Shown here piece after piece: positions 12,370-23,268 of a stretch of DNA of 64,000 nt. Both the position numbers and the translations under genes were made by a program. How positions within the stretch are numbered: the first letter of the stretch is position 1; each line of letters opens with the position of its first letter. This DNA is from Hydrangea macrophylla (lineage: Eukaryota; Streptophyta; Magnoliopsida; Cornales; Hydrangeaceae): the NCBI GenBank assembly GCA_033977485.1, contig CM066990.1, positions 11,577,001 through 11,641,000 of the forward strand, given 5' to 3'. The notes beneath the pieces were generated by a model that worked only from the letters and a program-made list of their open reading frames with translations, ran no database searches and had not been told where the DNA came from.

Positions 12370-13496
12370 AGGTACACAACACACAGAACACAATGGTTGG
12401 ACCATCCATATATCAAGCCTAACTAAGAGCACCTATTCCCGAAGGCATAGACCGACTGGTGCATTCGAAGCATTCATGCAACGCATGAAACATGTCAGTT
12501 CTACTTATAATAATGCCACCAATGAAGTTGTCAACAATGATCATAACAATATTAGTGGCCACAACAATGAAAACAACCATGAAGCACATACAACATAGAC
12601 ATGAGACAAGCTACAAGAGTGCTTTCGTGCTCTACATCCAGAGAAGTTAGATGGTATGGCCGATCTGTGGAAGGCCGAGTAGTAGATCCACAAAATGGAG
12701 CTTATCTTCGAGGCCATCGAGTGTAGTAAGATGGACAAGCAACATCTAGTTACTTATCAGTTGCCATATGCCACCGTAAATTGGTGGAAAGCCGAGAGAA
12801 CCACTATCAAAATTAACGTTGCTAGAAGAATGCCCTGGGAAGCATTCAAGGCTAGATTTTTGGAGAAGTATTTCTCAGAAGATGAAATATATCAATGAGA
12901 AAGGAACTTCCTGAACATCATCCATGTGAATTAGAATGTACGGGAGCGTACAACACAATTCGAGCGCCTCTTCTGCTTTGGTCAACATATGGTAGACACC
13001 AGCCAAGAAGGTCAAGAAGTTTCACCAAGGACTCAACCCATACCACCAGCATATGATCATATGCCATCTATGCAAGTCTTTTAAAGGAATAGTTCGATTG
13101 GCTTCGAGCTAAGAGAAGGATGCCTAACCAGTTCATAGGCAACAAATTGAACTGACCTCCACCAAGAACCTTACAACCAAGAAACTTCCCAGCTCAACTG
13201 TAGAGGAAGACTCAAGGATAGAGACCCTGACAAACTTCTATGGGAACAAGCATACTTGGGATAGGATAAGGAATTCACAGACCAACTTTCCTCGACTCCA
13301 GTAAGGTCAACAACGAGGTCCACCACCTCAGGCACTACCCGTGCCCCATGATAGAATAACTATGGAATACCTAGCCATATTGCTAAGTACTGCACTGTCC
13401 CTAGAGCCAAGCGTCGAACATACCTCATCTACCACAACTGTAGTAAGCTTGATCACTTGAACAAGGATTGTTGAGCACCAAGTGGAGGATATTATG
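12370..13496 (+). pseudogene. Decayed chromovirus gag
   Basis: Fragments in one direction spell a Tekay/Del-type Gag: a phrase like LHPEKLDGMAD, then MELIFEAIECSKMDKQHLVTYQLPY and WWKAERTT ... WEAFKARFLEKYF. A zinc-knuckle remnant (YHNC..LDHLNKDC-like) lies near 13432-13472. Stops occur at about 12678-12684 and 12896 and frames shift further on. Gag would form the particle that packages element RNA; this copy cannot make it. Confidence 0.8.
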
Positions 13497-13754
13497 GAGT
13501 GCTAGCTCAGGGACAAATTTGGGTGAATGCCATCATCCCTAAAGAAGGAGGATACGATGATGAAGAGCAGCAGAACTTGGCAGGTACACTCATTTTATTT
13601 CACAATCGAGTTAGCGCTTTATTTGATACCAGCACTACCCTTTCTTTTATAGCTATTAAGATTATGCACGATTTGGGTTTAGTAACCCAAGTACTCTAGC
13701 TGACCCTCAGTGCCTTTTTACCTTTGCGAATGACTGTTAAGTTGGGTAAGGTGT
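13497..13754 (+). pseudogene. Decayed chromovirus protease region
   Basis: The frame reads LAQGQIWVNAIIP ... VSALFDTSTTLSFIA, where FDTSTTLSF corresponds to the aspartic-protease motif (usual FDTGAT/SSF). It breaks at a stop at 13697-13699 and is then cut by the solo LTR whose left TSD begins at 13755. Confidence 0.78.
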
Positions 13755-13759
13755 GCAAG

Positions 13760-15077
13760 TGTTAGGAAACTACGTTCCCAGAATCCGTTGACATTGCGTA
13801 TAAGTTGGTACTGTAAAAATTTTGTGAAATTTATAATAACCCTACAAGGGCGGAACTAGGGTTACCTTGAACTGCAAAAATGGATTGCTGTAGTAGACGA
13901 ATCAAGAACACGGGCTCGATAACAGCTCATGATCTTCTACTGTATTCCTCCGCTGCCAGAATATCAAACTGAGTGTGGGTTCTTTCGAAATCCTTTCTAT
14001 TTTTTGCTCTCCCTCTTTTACGCTCTCTTTTCTATTCTGAGTTATAATACTCTATATGGAAAAATGCAAACTGAGAAGAGAGCCAAATCAACATATATAT
14101 AGGGTACGATAGGGACCATAAGAAGTCAATAAGGAATAGGCTTCCTTATAGAATTAGGAAACCCTAATTTGAACTAAATCAGATTCCTATTTCCATAAAT
14201 TATAATTCATTCCACTAAAGAATTATAATTGCACTCCTACCCTTATCTCAAAAATATATTTCGAGCTCCATGTTATTAAATGCTTATTATCTCCCCACGT
14301 TAAGATTACAGATATCCATTAATTAAATATAATTACTAACAATCATATTTAATTAAATTCTTAAAATTCCTTGAGATCCTCTGCTTAACTTATATGATAT
14401 GTCGGATACAAATTCCACCTGTAGGGTTTGACATAATCAAAACTTATAAGCTTTCTCAAGGGGATATCATCAATCCCAAAATTGAGACATGGATTCCATC
14501 ATTAATTAATATCCACCACACAAATAATATTGTCACCCAATCCAATGAGATATTGACCCATTTAAGGATCTCACCCTTTTAGGGATCAAAGTGTAAATAT
14601 CAAATGTATGTGTCTACAAATTAACTTAGGATTTAGAGCATAAGCACTCATAATAGCCATGAGGTATTAATTATCTTATAAGTCAGTATAAAGATAATTA
14701 CCCTAAGTCAGTCCCGTTTAATACACACAGTATACCAGCATAGTGAGTTGAAACTATACCGTTTTCCGTAGGCAAAACAAACCTACTACAACACCATGCT
14801 GTAGTCCTACCGATGGTGTGTCCAATCCCATCTAAGACTATAAACCAAAATCTTACATTCTATAATATCTGATGGCCTGATCTTCCGTGTGTAAGCCGAA
14901 CTCTGCACACCAAACTACCTACTATATAGAATGAGAGACACACATGCATAATATTAAACAAATAATATAATACAAACATTGCCCACACAGATTCTCATAA
15001 AAATGGAATAACTTATTTTATTGAATGAATAATAAATCAACTACATAAAGCATGGCTTTTAGTACATATCCCTAACA
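13760..15077. mobile_element. Solo LTR with 5-bp TSD, probably copia type
   Basis: 1318 bp start TGTTAGG and end CCTAACA, a 7-bp terminal inverted repeat, flanked by gcaag (13755-13759 and 15078-15082). It interrupts the decayed chromovirus between protease and RT. There is no coding sequence; the ORF at 14394-14582 has a diverged counterpart in the related LTR at 8549-9560. Short TG..CA palindromic ends fit a Ty1/copia LTR, but the superfamily cannot be fixed without the internal region. The orientation is also uncertain. Confidence 0.9.
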
Positions 15078-15082
15078 GCAAG

Positions 15083-16412
15083 GACTGTCCTTTGACCTTG
15101 AAGAGAGAAATCTCCCAAAGGACTTGATAGTCTAGTTAATATCTAAGTTTGACAATATCCTATGAATGGATTGGCTTACTAAGTATTATGCCGGCTTGAA
15201 TTACATTAGCAGAACCATTGTCTTTTTGATACCTGGTTATCCATCAATCAAAATTCAGTGTTAGTTATCGAGCCACTGCTGAGAGTTGAACAAGGTTATG
15301 ATCAAGAATAGATATCCACTTCCCCAGATAGACAGCCTATTGGACCAGTTGCAAGGATCAAGGATCTTTTTGAAGATTGATTTGCATTCAAGATATCATC
15401 AGTTCTTAGTTCGACCGAATGATGTGTCAAAGACTACTTTTGGGACAAGATACGAGCACAATGAGTTTCTAGTGATGACTTTTGGATTAACCAATGCCCT
15501 AGTAGTATTCATGGACCTAATGAATAGAGTATTCAGACCATAGCTGGATCAATTCATTGTAGTATTTTTTGATGACATCTTTATCTACTCCAAGACAGAA
15601 GAAGAGTACAAAAAGCATTTACAAACTGCTCTACAGACACTCCGAGACAACCGTCTATATGCAAAGTTCAGTAAGTATGAATTTTGGCTTCAGGAAGTCA
15701 AATTCTTAGGACATGTTATATCTTAAGATGGAATTTTGGTAGACTTATATGAGATTGATGCAGTCTTGAGCTAGAATAGACCAACCAATGCAACAAAAGT
15801 TAGAAGTTTTCTTGATCTAGTTGGATATTACTGGAGATTCGTGGAAGGATTCTCCAAGATTACAGGACCATTAATGAATTTGACAAGGAAGTAGATGAAG
15901 TATGAATGGACAAATAAGCATGAGGGCACATTTTAGGAATTGAAGGAAAGACTGGCCTCAGCACCAGTACTTGCGATACCAAGAAGTGGAGAAAGATTCA
16001 TAATCTATAGTGATGCTACACACCAAGGACTTGGTTGTGTGCTTATGCAAAATGGGAATATTATTGTATATGGATTAAGACAGTTAAAGTCGTATGAGAA
16101 GAATTATCCTACGCATGACTTGGGGTTATCTATGATCATTTTTGCTCTGAAGATCTATAGACACTACTTTTATGGAGAGAAATTCAACTTGTTCTTAGAT
16201 CATAAGAGTTTGAGGTGCCTGTTATCCCAAAAGGAGTTAAACATGCAACAATGAAGATGGATGGAGTTGCTCATGATTTCTTATTGCAATACCATCTGAG
16301 TAAAGAAAATGATGTAGCTAAAGTTTTGAGCCGAAGGCCTCGCCTATTGATTACTCCAATTTTGATTCAGGATTGGCAAGCCTTGGAGGCTTTAGTTGGA
16401 TTTAACCTTTAA
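15083..16412 (+). pseudogene. Decayed chromovirus reverse transcriptase and RNase H
   Basis: RT motifs are visible: [46 protein letters not shown] and FFDDIFIYS (the YxDD-box site, here F-F-D-D). RNase H follows ([35 protein letters not shown]). In-frame stops occur at 15541, about 15724, 15772 and 15934, and a frame change near 16215-16255 separates RNase H from its end. It belongs to the same lineage as the pol at 1-1980 but is much older. Confidence 0.88.
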
Positions 16413-17457
16413 CTAGTAGAATCAAGAGAAGGACAACACCTTAGATGTCTCACCATACAATTGACCCTTATCATTCACATTTTGGAAGCTTAATAACTAG
16501 ATGAAGATTTGAAGAGATGGTTTGCTAAGATGTTAGTAAAAGAACTGGAAGTATGGAGTAACAAATTGGATGGAGCATTAAGATGCAAAGGAATACTCTG
16601 AATGCCTAACGAGGATAATCTCATAAAGGATATATTGGATGAAGCACATAAGTCAAGGATAACCATTCACCCTAGGGTTAACAAGATGTACAAGGACTTG
16701 AAGAGTAACTTCTGGTGGGAAGGATGCCATACCCCAAATTTTAGACAACTAAATACTAATCAAGGGAGAACCCTAAACCAATCTTGTAGGTATGTTTTTG
16801 TTGGAGCCTAGCCGATCAAAATTTGCAGGGCTATGAGGGAGTTCATGGCATCTGACAGTAGGAGGCATGTGGAGTTATCATTGCTATTTATCTTTATTAG
16901 CTCTCTTTTTCTTTAAAGATAGATTCAGTAATTTATGTTAAGGCATTATGGGCCATTTTGACATTTCTACATATTGTTTGAGTGGAGATTTTAGAGAGAT
17001 ATTTATTATGGTTTAGAGTTGGATTAAATCTTCATTTTATCTTTGATGGTTGGATGATTTATCATTATTGTTGCACATGTGATTAACAATTTTTCATATA
17101 CAGATTGTGTGATGTTTTACATTGCAAACACCTTAATGATTTTGCAGCTGGATATTGGTTTAGGGTTCTCTCTTGATTAATATTTAGTTGTCTAAAATTT
17201 GGGGTGTAATAAAGGAATAAAGTGAGAAGTAGCCGAGTAAGTAACCCAACGCATAGTTTGTAAGTAAGTAAAGGCAGAACATTAAAAATTATCTGGACTT
17301 CTATAGCCGTTACCGATTCCCCAATGGAAATGAGAACACATAACCATGGATTTCATGGTTGGTTTGTCGAGATCTCAGCAAAACCATGACGTTATTTGGG
17401 TAATAGTAGATCGACTTACTAAGACGACACATATCATCGCTTATAGCATGTTATATT
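16413..17457 (+). pseudogene. Decayed chromovirus integrase, interrupted twice
   Basis: The integrase finger starts at about 16602 (PNEDNLIKDILDEAHKSR ... FWWEG) and is broken at 16729 by a TIR element. After 17208 the frame resumes: PIPQWK, EHITMDFMVGLSRSQQNHDVIWVIVDRLTK, up to 17457, where a copia-like LTR begins. The rest of the integrase is not found in the window. Confidence 0.83.
16730..17208. mobile_element. Small TIR element (MITE-like), about 480 bp
   Basis: The left end (16730-16780) and right end (17156-17208) are inverted copies of about 51-53 bases with few mismatches; both contain CCCCAAATTTTAGACAAC. The inside has no transposase. It sits in the integrase gene after FWWEG. Flanks share AAGGAT/AAGGAAT (about 16720 and 17213), a possible imperfect 7-9 bp TSD. 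Long TIRs would fit a Mutator-like MITE, but the family is open. Confidence 0.72.
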
Positions 17458-17502
17458 TGTTGGGATTATGCCTTAAAACCATTGCTTTTTTCATAAGACA
17501 TT

Positions 17503-17560
17503 GACGTTATATATATATATATATATTATTTTTCGAAGAAAAAAAAGACGTTATATATAT
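17503..17560 (+). repeat. Possible ultra-short retroposed insertion
   Basis: GACGTTATATATAT occurs at 17503-17516 and 17547-17560. The 30 bases between end in TTTTTCGAAG plus eight A's, similar to the LINE 3' end (TTTCCG plus poly-A). The AT-rich context makes a chance origin possible. Confidence 0.35.
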
Positions 17561-17661
17561 CAATTTATATTTCATTATGTATGTTTCATGAGATGAATGC
17601 TTGTAATCCTTAAGTATCATAGTAAATAATTGTGTACGTATGAGATACATACTTGTGAGAT

Positions 17662-17852
17662 TTTTTTTTTCTTTTTTTGGTAATCGGGGGTGTCCGGGCC
17701 AGCTTGCGCGCACCTCGACTAATCCCCCGAGGCCTGGAGGCGCCGGGTGAATACTCCAGTGGCCACGCTCCTCATGACTCGAACACTAAACCTCTTGGGT
17801 AGTACACCCAAGAAGCTTACCACTCGGCCACAAGGGACTTGGTTAAATTGCT
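17662..17852 (-). mobile_element. tRNA-derived SINE (Au-like), minus strand
   Basis: Read on the minus strand it has a pol III A box TGGCCGAGTGG (17820-17830) and a B box GTTCGAGTC (17776-17784). A body with GATTAGTCGAGGTGCGCGC and AGCTGGCCCGGACACC ends in a short A-rich tail. The flanks repeat ATACTTGTGAGAT (17649-17661 and 17853-17865), a 13-bp TSD made by LINE-type target-primed insertion. The body resembles the widespread plant Au SINE as I remember it; the family assignment needs an alignment. Confidence 0.85.
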
Positions 17853-18299
17853 ATACTTGTGAGATACAAATTGCTGTTCTTTGATACTTACAATTTATCA
17901 CAGTGGATGATGAGACTGGATAACTCATTAGATATACACTGTAGCATGATTAACTACCATTGGATGGAGTGATGAATCTCAATCACTAGAGTGCGAGACT
18001 CTTAGTTAAACATGCTAGTGCTTATAATGTATTGACAAACCATGAACTTTCCTATTGACATCTGAAACTATCAATAGTTGATAGGAAGTCATAACTTGTA
18101 TAAGGTACGTGTTCTTAATCTTGAGACAAATATGGACACAGATTATGGATATGACTAATTTGACTGACCAATCAGTGAGGTCTTCAAGATAAATACCTAG
18201 GTAACTTGGGTAAGTCATGCTCATAGGATTGTGAACATATATTATTGAGATAGAATCTACCCTCTGATAAAAAGTAAGCATTCCCTTGAGTATGTTCCC

Positions 18300-18894
18300 T
18301 AACAACTGCATGGATACTGTTAAATGGACTACATCCACTAAGGGTGTTTTCAATACTTTTCTTACCTGGGACCATTTGAGGGTTCATGATACTGTGGTCC
18401 CATGGTATGATTCTGTTTGGTTATCAGGGTGTATTCCCAGACAAATGTTTGTTCTATGGCTTGCTGCTCAGAATCGTTTAGCTATACATGATAGGATCTA
18501 TAGCTTCATTCCTGGACCCTTAGTTTGTTTGCTTTGCCAGGCTAATATGGAAACTCATGACCATTTGTTCTTTGAATGTCCTTACTCTTCTCTTATATGG
18601 CAGGAGTTAATGTCAAGGTGTGGCATAATTTGGCAAAGTCAAAGCTGGTCTGCTACTTTGGAGTGGATGGCTCAAAGATTTAGAGGGAAAACCATCCAAC
18701 AGGTGCTCCCTAAGATATGCCTTGGAGTGACTGTCTATAGTTTATGGAAAGAGAGAAATAACAGAACATTCAAGAAGATCTTCAATCCTCCAAGTATAAT
18801 ACTGGCACATCTTATTTCTCAAATTAATGCACAAATCAGGGTGAAATGGAAGTATCTTGTTAACATTGATCGATATCTTTGTATTTGGAATTAG
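18300..18894 (+). pseudogene. LINE ORF2 C-terminal fragment (zf-RVT region)
   Basis: The frame is open without a stop from the insertion point to 18894. It encodes the C-terminal zinc-binding region of plant LINE reverse transcriptases (zf-RVT): IPRQMFVLWLAAQNRLAIHD, LVCLLCQANMETHDHLFFEC, PKICLGVTVYSLWKERN. EN and RT domains are missing, so it is a dead fragment, but few mutations suggest a fairly young insertion. Confidence 0.9.
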
Positions 18895-19108
18895 ATACAT
18901 TTTGTAGCCTTGGTGGGCATCCATAGATTTTGGGCATTTTTTCTGTCCAGGGTTTTCTTTTGGTTTCCCTCAGGTTGTTCTATGTAGCCTGTTGGGCATG
19001 CTTTTGATGTCATCACGAATTGAGCTCATTGTTTATCATGGGGTATGCCCCTTGTACATTTTGTACATCCTTTTTTGGAATATATTTACCAGTTTCCGAA
19101 AAAAAAAA
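18300..19108 (+). mobile_element. 5'-truncated LINE (1 of 6)
   Basis: The element ends in a poly-A run after AGTTTCCG and is flanked by a near-perfect 20-bp TSD (18280-18299 and 19109-19128; ATTCCCTT, one change, AGTATGTT, one change, CC). Only the end of ORF2 and the 3' UTR are present. The 3' UTR carries the GGGGTATGCCCC hairpin at 19040-19051. Confidence 0.9.
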
Positions 19109-19544
19109 ATTCCCTTCAGTATGTTACCAAGTTAATTACTGAGAGCTGCAATTTTGTTGATAAGTAGTTATTGATCAACATGTTTGGTAATCATGAGAGG
19201 TGAATGAAACTCAAGGAATGGAAGATGTAATCATCGTTCTGGTTGAGAGTAATAGTTATTCGAGTACCTAAATATGATTATGAATACTGATGGTAGAGGG
19301 ATATTAGTACACCATATAAGTCTTGTTATCGCTTCAGATATGCTCTTTTACATCGAAGTACAGTTGTCGTTATATGTGGAGTTAACATTAATTCATCAAT
19401 TGGTTAATTCACTAATTAAAGAGTTTGATCATGGGAATTAATAACTAGTCTGAGCCAACAATAAAGAACCTAGGAGGTCCTACTCTTAGCTCCACAAGGA
19501 TGCTTGGGAAAATTAGAAAGAAGTAAACCAATCGATTGAAAATG

Positions 19545-21617
19545 GGGGATTTTAGACCCATATCTTGCTATAATACTATTTATAAATGTATCTCTAAAAT
19601 TATTGCAAATAGACTCCAAAATATTCTCCCTACCATCATTGACCAATCACAATCTGCTTTCGTTAAGGGTAGGAAAATTAGTGATAACGTCTTACTTGCC
19701 CAAGATCTTCTTAGAGACTATCACAAAGTTGGGGGCAAACCTAGAATTGCTGCCAAAGTTGATCTAATGAAAGCATATGATAGTGTTAGTTGGAACTTTT
19801 TGTTTGACTTTCTTGATACCATTGGTGTTCCTCCTAATCTAAAAAAATGGATCATTGCTTGTGTTACTTCCCCTAGATATTCCATTAACTTCAATGGGGA
19901 GTCTGTGGGTTATTTTGATGGTGCTAGAGGGTTGAGACAAGGTGACCCTATTTCCCCTTATCTTTTTGTTCTTATTATGGAGGCTCTTAGCCAACTTCTC
20001 CACCACAATATTCAGAATAGTCAATTCACCTATCATTGGAAATGCGAGAAAATTAAAATTTCTCACCTGTGCTTTGCTGACGATCTTATCATTTTCTTGA
20101 ATGGTGATATTGAATCTGCTAAATTGGTTCGAAAAACTCTTAATCAATTCTATGATTTTTCAGGTCTTCAAGCTAACAATGCTAAAAGTTGTGTTTTCTT
20201 TTCTGGGATTGATGACCAGTTGGTTACTGATATTTTGAGGGAACTCCAATTTTCCATCGGATCCCTTCCTATGAGATATCTTGGGGTCCCTCTGATTACA
20301 ACCAAATTGAAAAAATGCCATTGCAATGAGTTGGTCAACAAAATATGCTCTAGAATTACCTCTTGGAAATCTAAATTCTTATCCTTTGCAGGAAGGGCTC
20401 AGCTTATACAATCCGTGTTATCTGGTATCCAGCAATATTGGTCAGGGATGTTCATCCTCCCCAAAGGAGTTCTAAAATAGGTGGACCAAGCTCTACGAAG
20501 ATTTCTTTGGTCTGGGACCATTGAGAAGAGGCATGGGGCGAAAATAGCTTGGGATAAGGTTTGCAAACCCAAAAAGGAAGGTGGTTTGGGGTTTAAAGAT
20601 ATTTTCCTCACTAATACTCTCCTGAACTTAAAGCACATTGGTAATATTCTTGACCCTAAAAATAAGTCATTGTGGAAAGAATGGGTGCACATGTATATGA
20701 TTAAATGTAAAAGTTTTTGGGAAATCAAAGCTCCAAGCCAATGCTCTTGGTATTGGAGAAAATTATTAAAGCTGAGGGATTTCGTGAGACCCATCCTGAT
20801 TCATAAGATTGGTGATGGTAAACATACGTCGCTCTGGTTTGATAATTGGCTTCCCATTGGTCCTTTGTTTGAGAAATGTACACCTAGGATTGCTTATGAT
20901 GCTGCCATTGATCCCCGAGCTAAAGTGGCAACAATTATTAGAAATAATGATTGGAACTGGCCATCATCTAACTCCATTGGCCTAAATGAAGTTAGATGTT
21001 TATTATCTAATCTGTATAAACCTTTAGGAATGTTAGATAGTATCTCATGGACCACTTCTCCTTCTGGAGGATTTATTTTTTCTCATGTCTGGGACCACTT
21101 TAGAGAGGTGGCCCCTGTGGCACATTGGCACAAAATTGTTTGGTACTCAGGGTGTACCCCTAGACAGAACTTTATCCTTTGGATTGCTGTACAGAATAGA
21201 CTCGCTACCCATGATAGGATTTATGCCTATACCCAGGGGCCCCTTGCTTGTGTTTTTTGTAACTGTCCTATGGAAACTCATAACCATTTATTTTTTGAAT
21301 GTGCCTACTCTTCTCCCATTTGGCAGGATTTAATGCAGAGATGTCAACTTACTTGGAATAGGACAAATTGGAATACAACTGTTCAATGGATGGCACAAAA
21401 CTGGAAGGGCAAGAAAATTCAACAGGCTATCCCTATGATTTGCCTTGGTGTAGCTATCTACGGCTTATGGAGGGAAAGAAATAAGAGGACATTTAAAGGT
21501 TCTTCCATGACACAAGAACAACTACTCCATAATATGGTTTCTCAAATCAACATTCAAATTAGGATCAAATGGAAACAAGACCCCCAACTTGAGGTTTTTG
21601 CCAGAGACTGGACATGA
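19545..21617 (+). pseudogene. LINE ORF2 fragment: reverse transcriptase and zf-RVT
   Basis: The frame begins at MGDFRPIS and shows RT blocks: SAFVKGRKISDNVLLAQDL, KVDLMKAYDSVSW, GLRQGDPISPYLF and the catalytic FADDLIIF. zf-RVT follows (GCTPRQNFILWIA, LACVFCNCPMETHNHLFFEC). One in-frame TAG at 20478-20480 separates two long open parts. Endonuclease and the start of RT are missing through 5' truncation. Confidence 0.93.
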
Positions 21618-21917
21618 GAGGGTGGTTGCTTGTAAATTTCACTGTTTGTATTGATGGTTTGACCTTTTTATTTTTTGTTTTTCTGTTTTCTGTCAATTAG
21701 TTAGAGACTTTGTGTGTCTCTAGTCCTCATGCTGTGCTTTTTGGAGTTTCCTTGGGTTCGCCCGTTGTAGCCTGTCTTTTTCTATTTTGTGGCCTCCATG
21801 CCACAAGTCCTCATGCTGTGCTTTCTTGTTATACCCTGGGGTATGCCCCTTGTACATTTGTACATCCTTTTTTTGGAATATATTTACCCTTTTCCGAAAA
21901 AAAAAAAAAAAAAAAAA
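19545..21917 (+). mobile_element. 5'-truncated LINE (2 of 6)
   Basis: It holds most of the RT domain, zf-RVT, a 3' UTR with the GGGGTATGCCCC hairpin (21838-21849) and a poly-A tail. The flanks repeat GAAAATG (19538-19544 and 21918-21924). Removing the LINE rebuilds one unit of the CAATCGATTG array, which supports this short TSD. Confidence 0.82.
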
Positions 21918-21990
21918 GAAAATGTTTCAATTGATTAATGACTGATTCTATGCAGTCGATTGAAAATGTTTCAATCGATTGAAACCTAAA

Positions 21991-22530
21991 GTCGATTTGG
22001 AAACTTAACAATATGATGACTTGTGAGACATAATACTCTCTCGTCGTTTTAAAGCCCTCACAATGTCCAGTCTATTTTAAGGTTTCTCTAAACCTTTCTC
22101 ACCTCTCTATTAGAATTCCCATAAACCCTAGCCTCTTTGGGATGCATTCAAGAAGACATCAGGGTGAAGACTTTCTGGACGAAGTTGCTGCACATTGAAG
22201 GGAGAAGACAAAGTTTGAATTGGGTTCAAGACCAATAGGAATACTCTCTTCCCTACGCATCTATAGATCGATAAGAAGTAGATCTCGCATGCCAATCAAA
22301 ATTTTGAGCTTGTTTTTTCACTGTGCATGTTATTTATGTTTTTTGAAACTTAAATCCTTCATTTGGCAGAGCCACACTTATTTGAATCTCTAGATGCATT
22401 TTGGAACCCTAGTTTGATTTTCATGTTTATTTTTTAGTATTTTTTCTAAAACTGCATCATCACAGATTTGTTTCTATAGCAGCTTCATAGCACGAAACAG
22501 ATCTGTGATTGTCTTGGATACAAAGGTGTT
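21991..22530. other. LTR-like DNA between two motif clusters
   Basis: Non-coding sequence with CTATTTTAAGG near 22070 as a weak TATA candidate. No gene is seen. Confidence 0.4.
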
Positions 22531-23268
22531 CAAGTGATTGAAAGTGTTTCAATCGATTGAACAGTTTTCAATCAATTAGAACTAGACTGGGTTCAGTCGA
22601 TTAAACTTGCTTTAATCGATTGATTTGGTCTTTTATGACGTGAAGTTTTCACAGTTGTAAAAGTTTGTAAAATTACTTATTCTAACATTTTATGCCATTC
22701 TGGAAAATTTTAAAATCATTTTATGATCTTTGTGTTTCAATAAATTGAACTAGGTTCAATCGATTGAACATGTACAATCGATTTAAATTGTTTCAATTGA
22801 TTGGACCATGACAGAGAACAAAGAGGCTATTTTAAAGTACTAATATCTCCATAAAGTGTTTATGGAATATTTGAATCATTCCAATGTATATATTTTATAT
22901 ATATAGGTGGTTGGTTGTGTATCTAACCTTTTGTACCAAGGACTAGACCATTGTTTCCCATGGCACCGATGATGTCAAATTTTGTATATAAATATTTGGT
23001 TGGTGCTTATTTTATTTTGGTTTGGTTTTAAGCATGTGTAAAGGGCTGTGAATTCATTCCTGCAAAAAGGAAAGTCGCATCGAATTCCCTAGCCTCTTTT
23101 ATTTATTACTAGTTTCTATTTCTAGATAAAATGTAAGCTTCGAAAGAAGCATAGGGCAATGTAATAGAATCGAATAGTCTATGAAGATGGAGAAGCAAGC
23201 TAAAGTTTATGAAGATGGAGCCAGAGGTGATCAAACCAAGAGATGGATCTATGAAGATAGAGCCATGG

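Larger units (their letters stand above)
19525..22804. promoter_or_regulatory. CAATCGATTG inverted-repeat array, split by a LINE
   Basis: Two clusters, 19525-19544 plus 21918-21990 and 22531-22804, consist of imperfect inverted repeats of about 20-23 bases. A typical unit has arms TCGATTGAAA and TTTCAATCGA around a 3-base loop (ATG or GTG). Other arms are TCGATTAAA/TTTAATCGA and GATTGAAC/GTTCAATC. About ten units are present. The spacing of two clusters inside one LTR-like sequence mirrors the solo LTR at 9661-12073. Confidence 0.75.
17458..23268 (+). mobile_element. Copia-like LTR sequence with nested SINE and LINEs
   Basis: TGTTGGGATTATGCC at 17458 starts inside the decayed integrase and looks like an LTR beginning. 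After removing the SINE and LINEs the rest is non-coding, AT-rich DNA with a striking CAATCGATTG motif array. I found neither the right LTR boundary nor any gag or pol, so it is either a large LTR or a non-autonomous element. The right limit given is simply the next LINE insertion; the same kind of DNA goes on at 24154. Confidence 0.5.
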
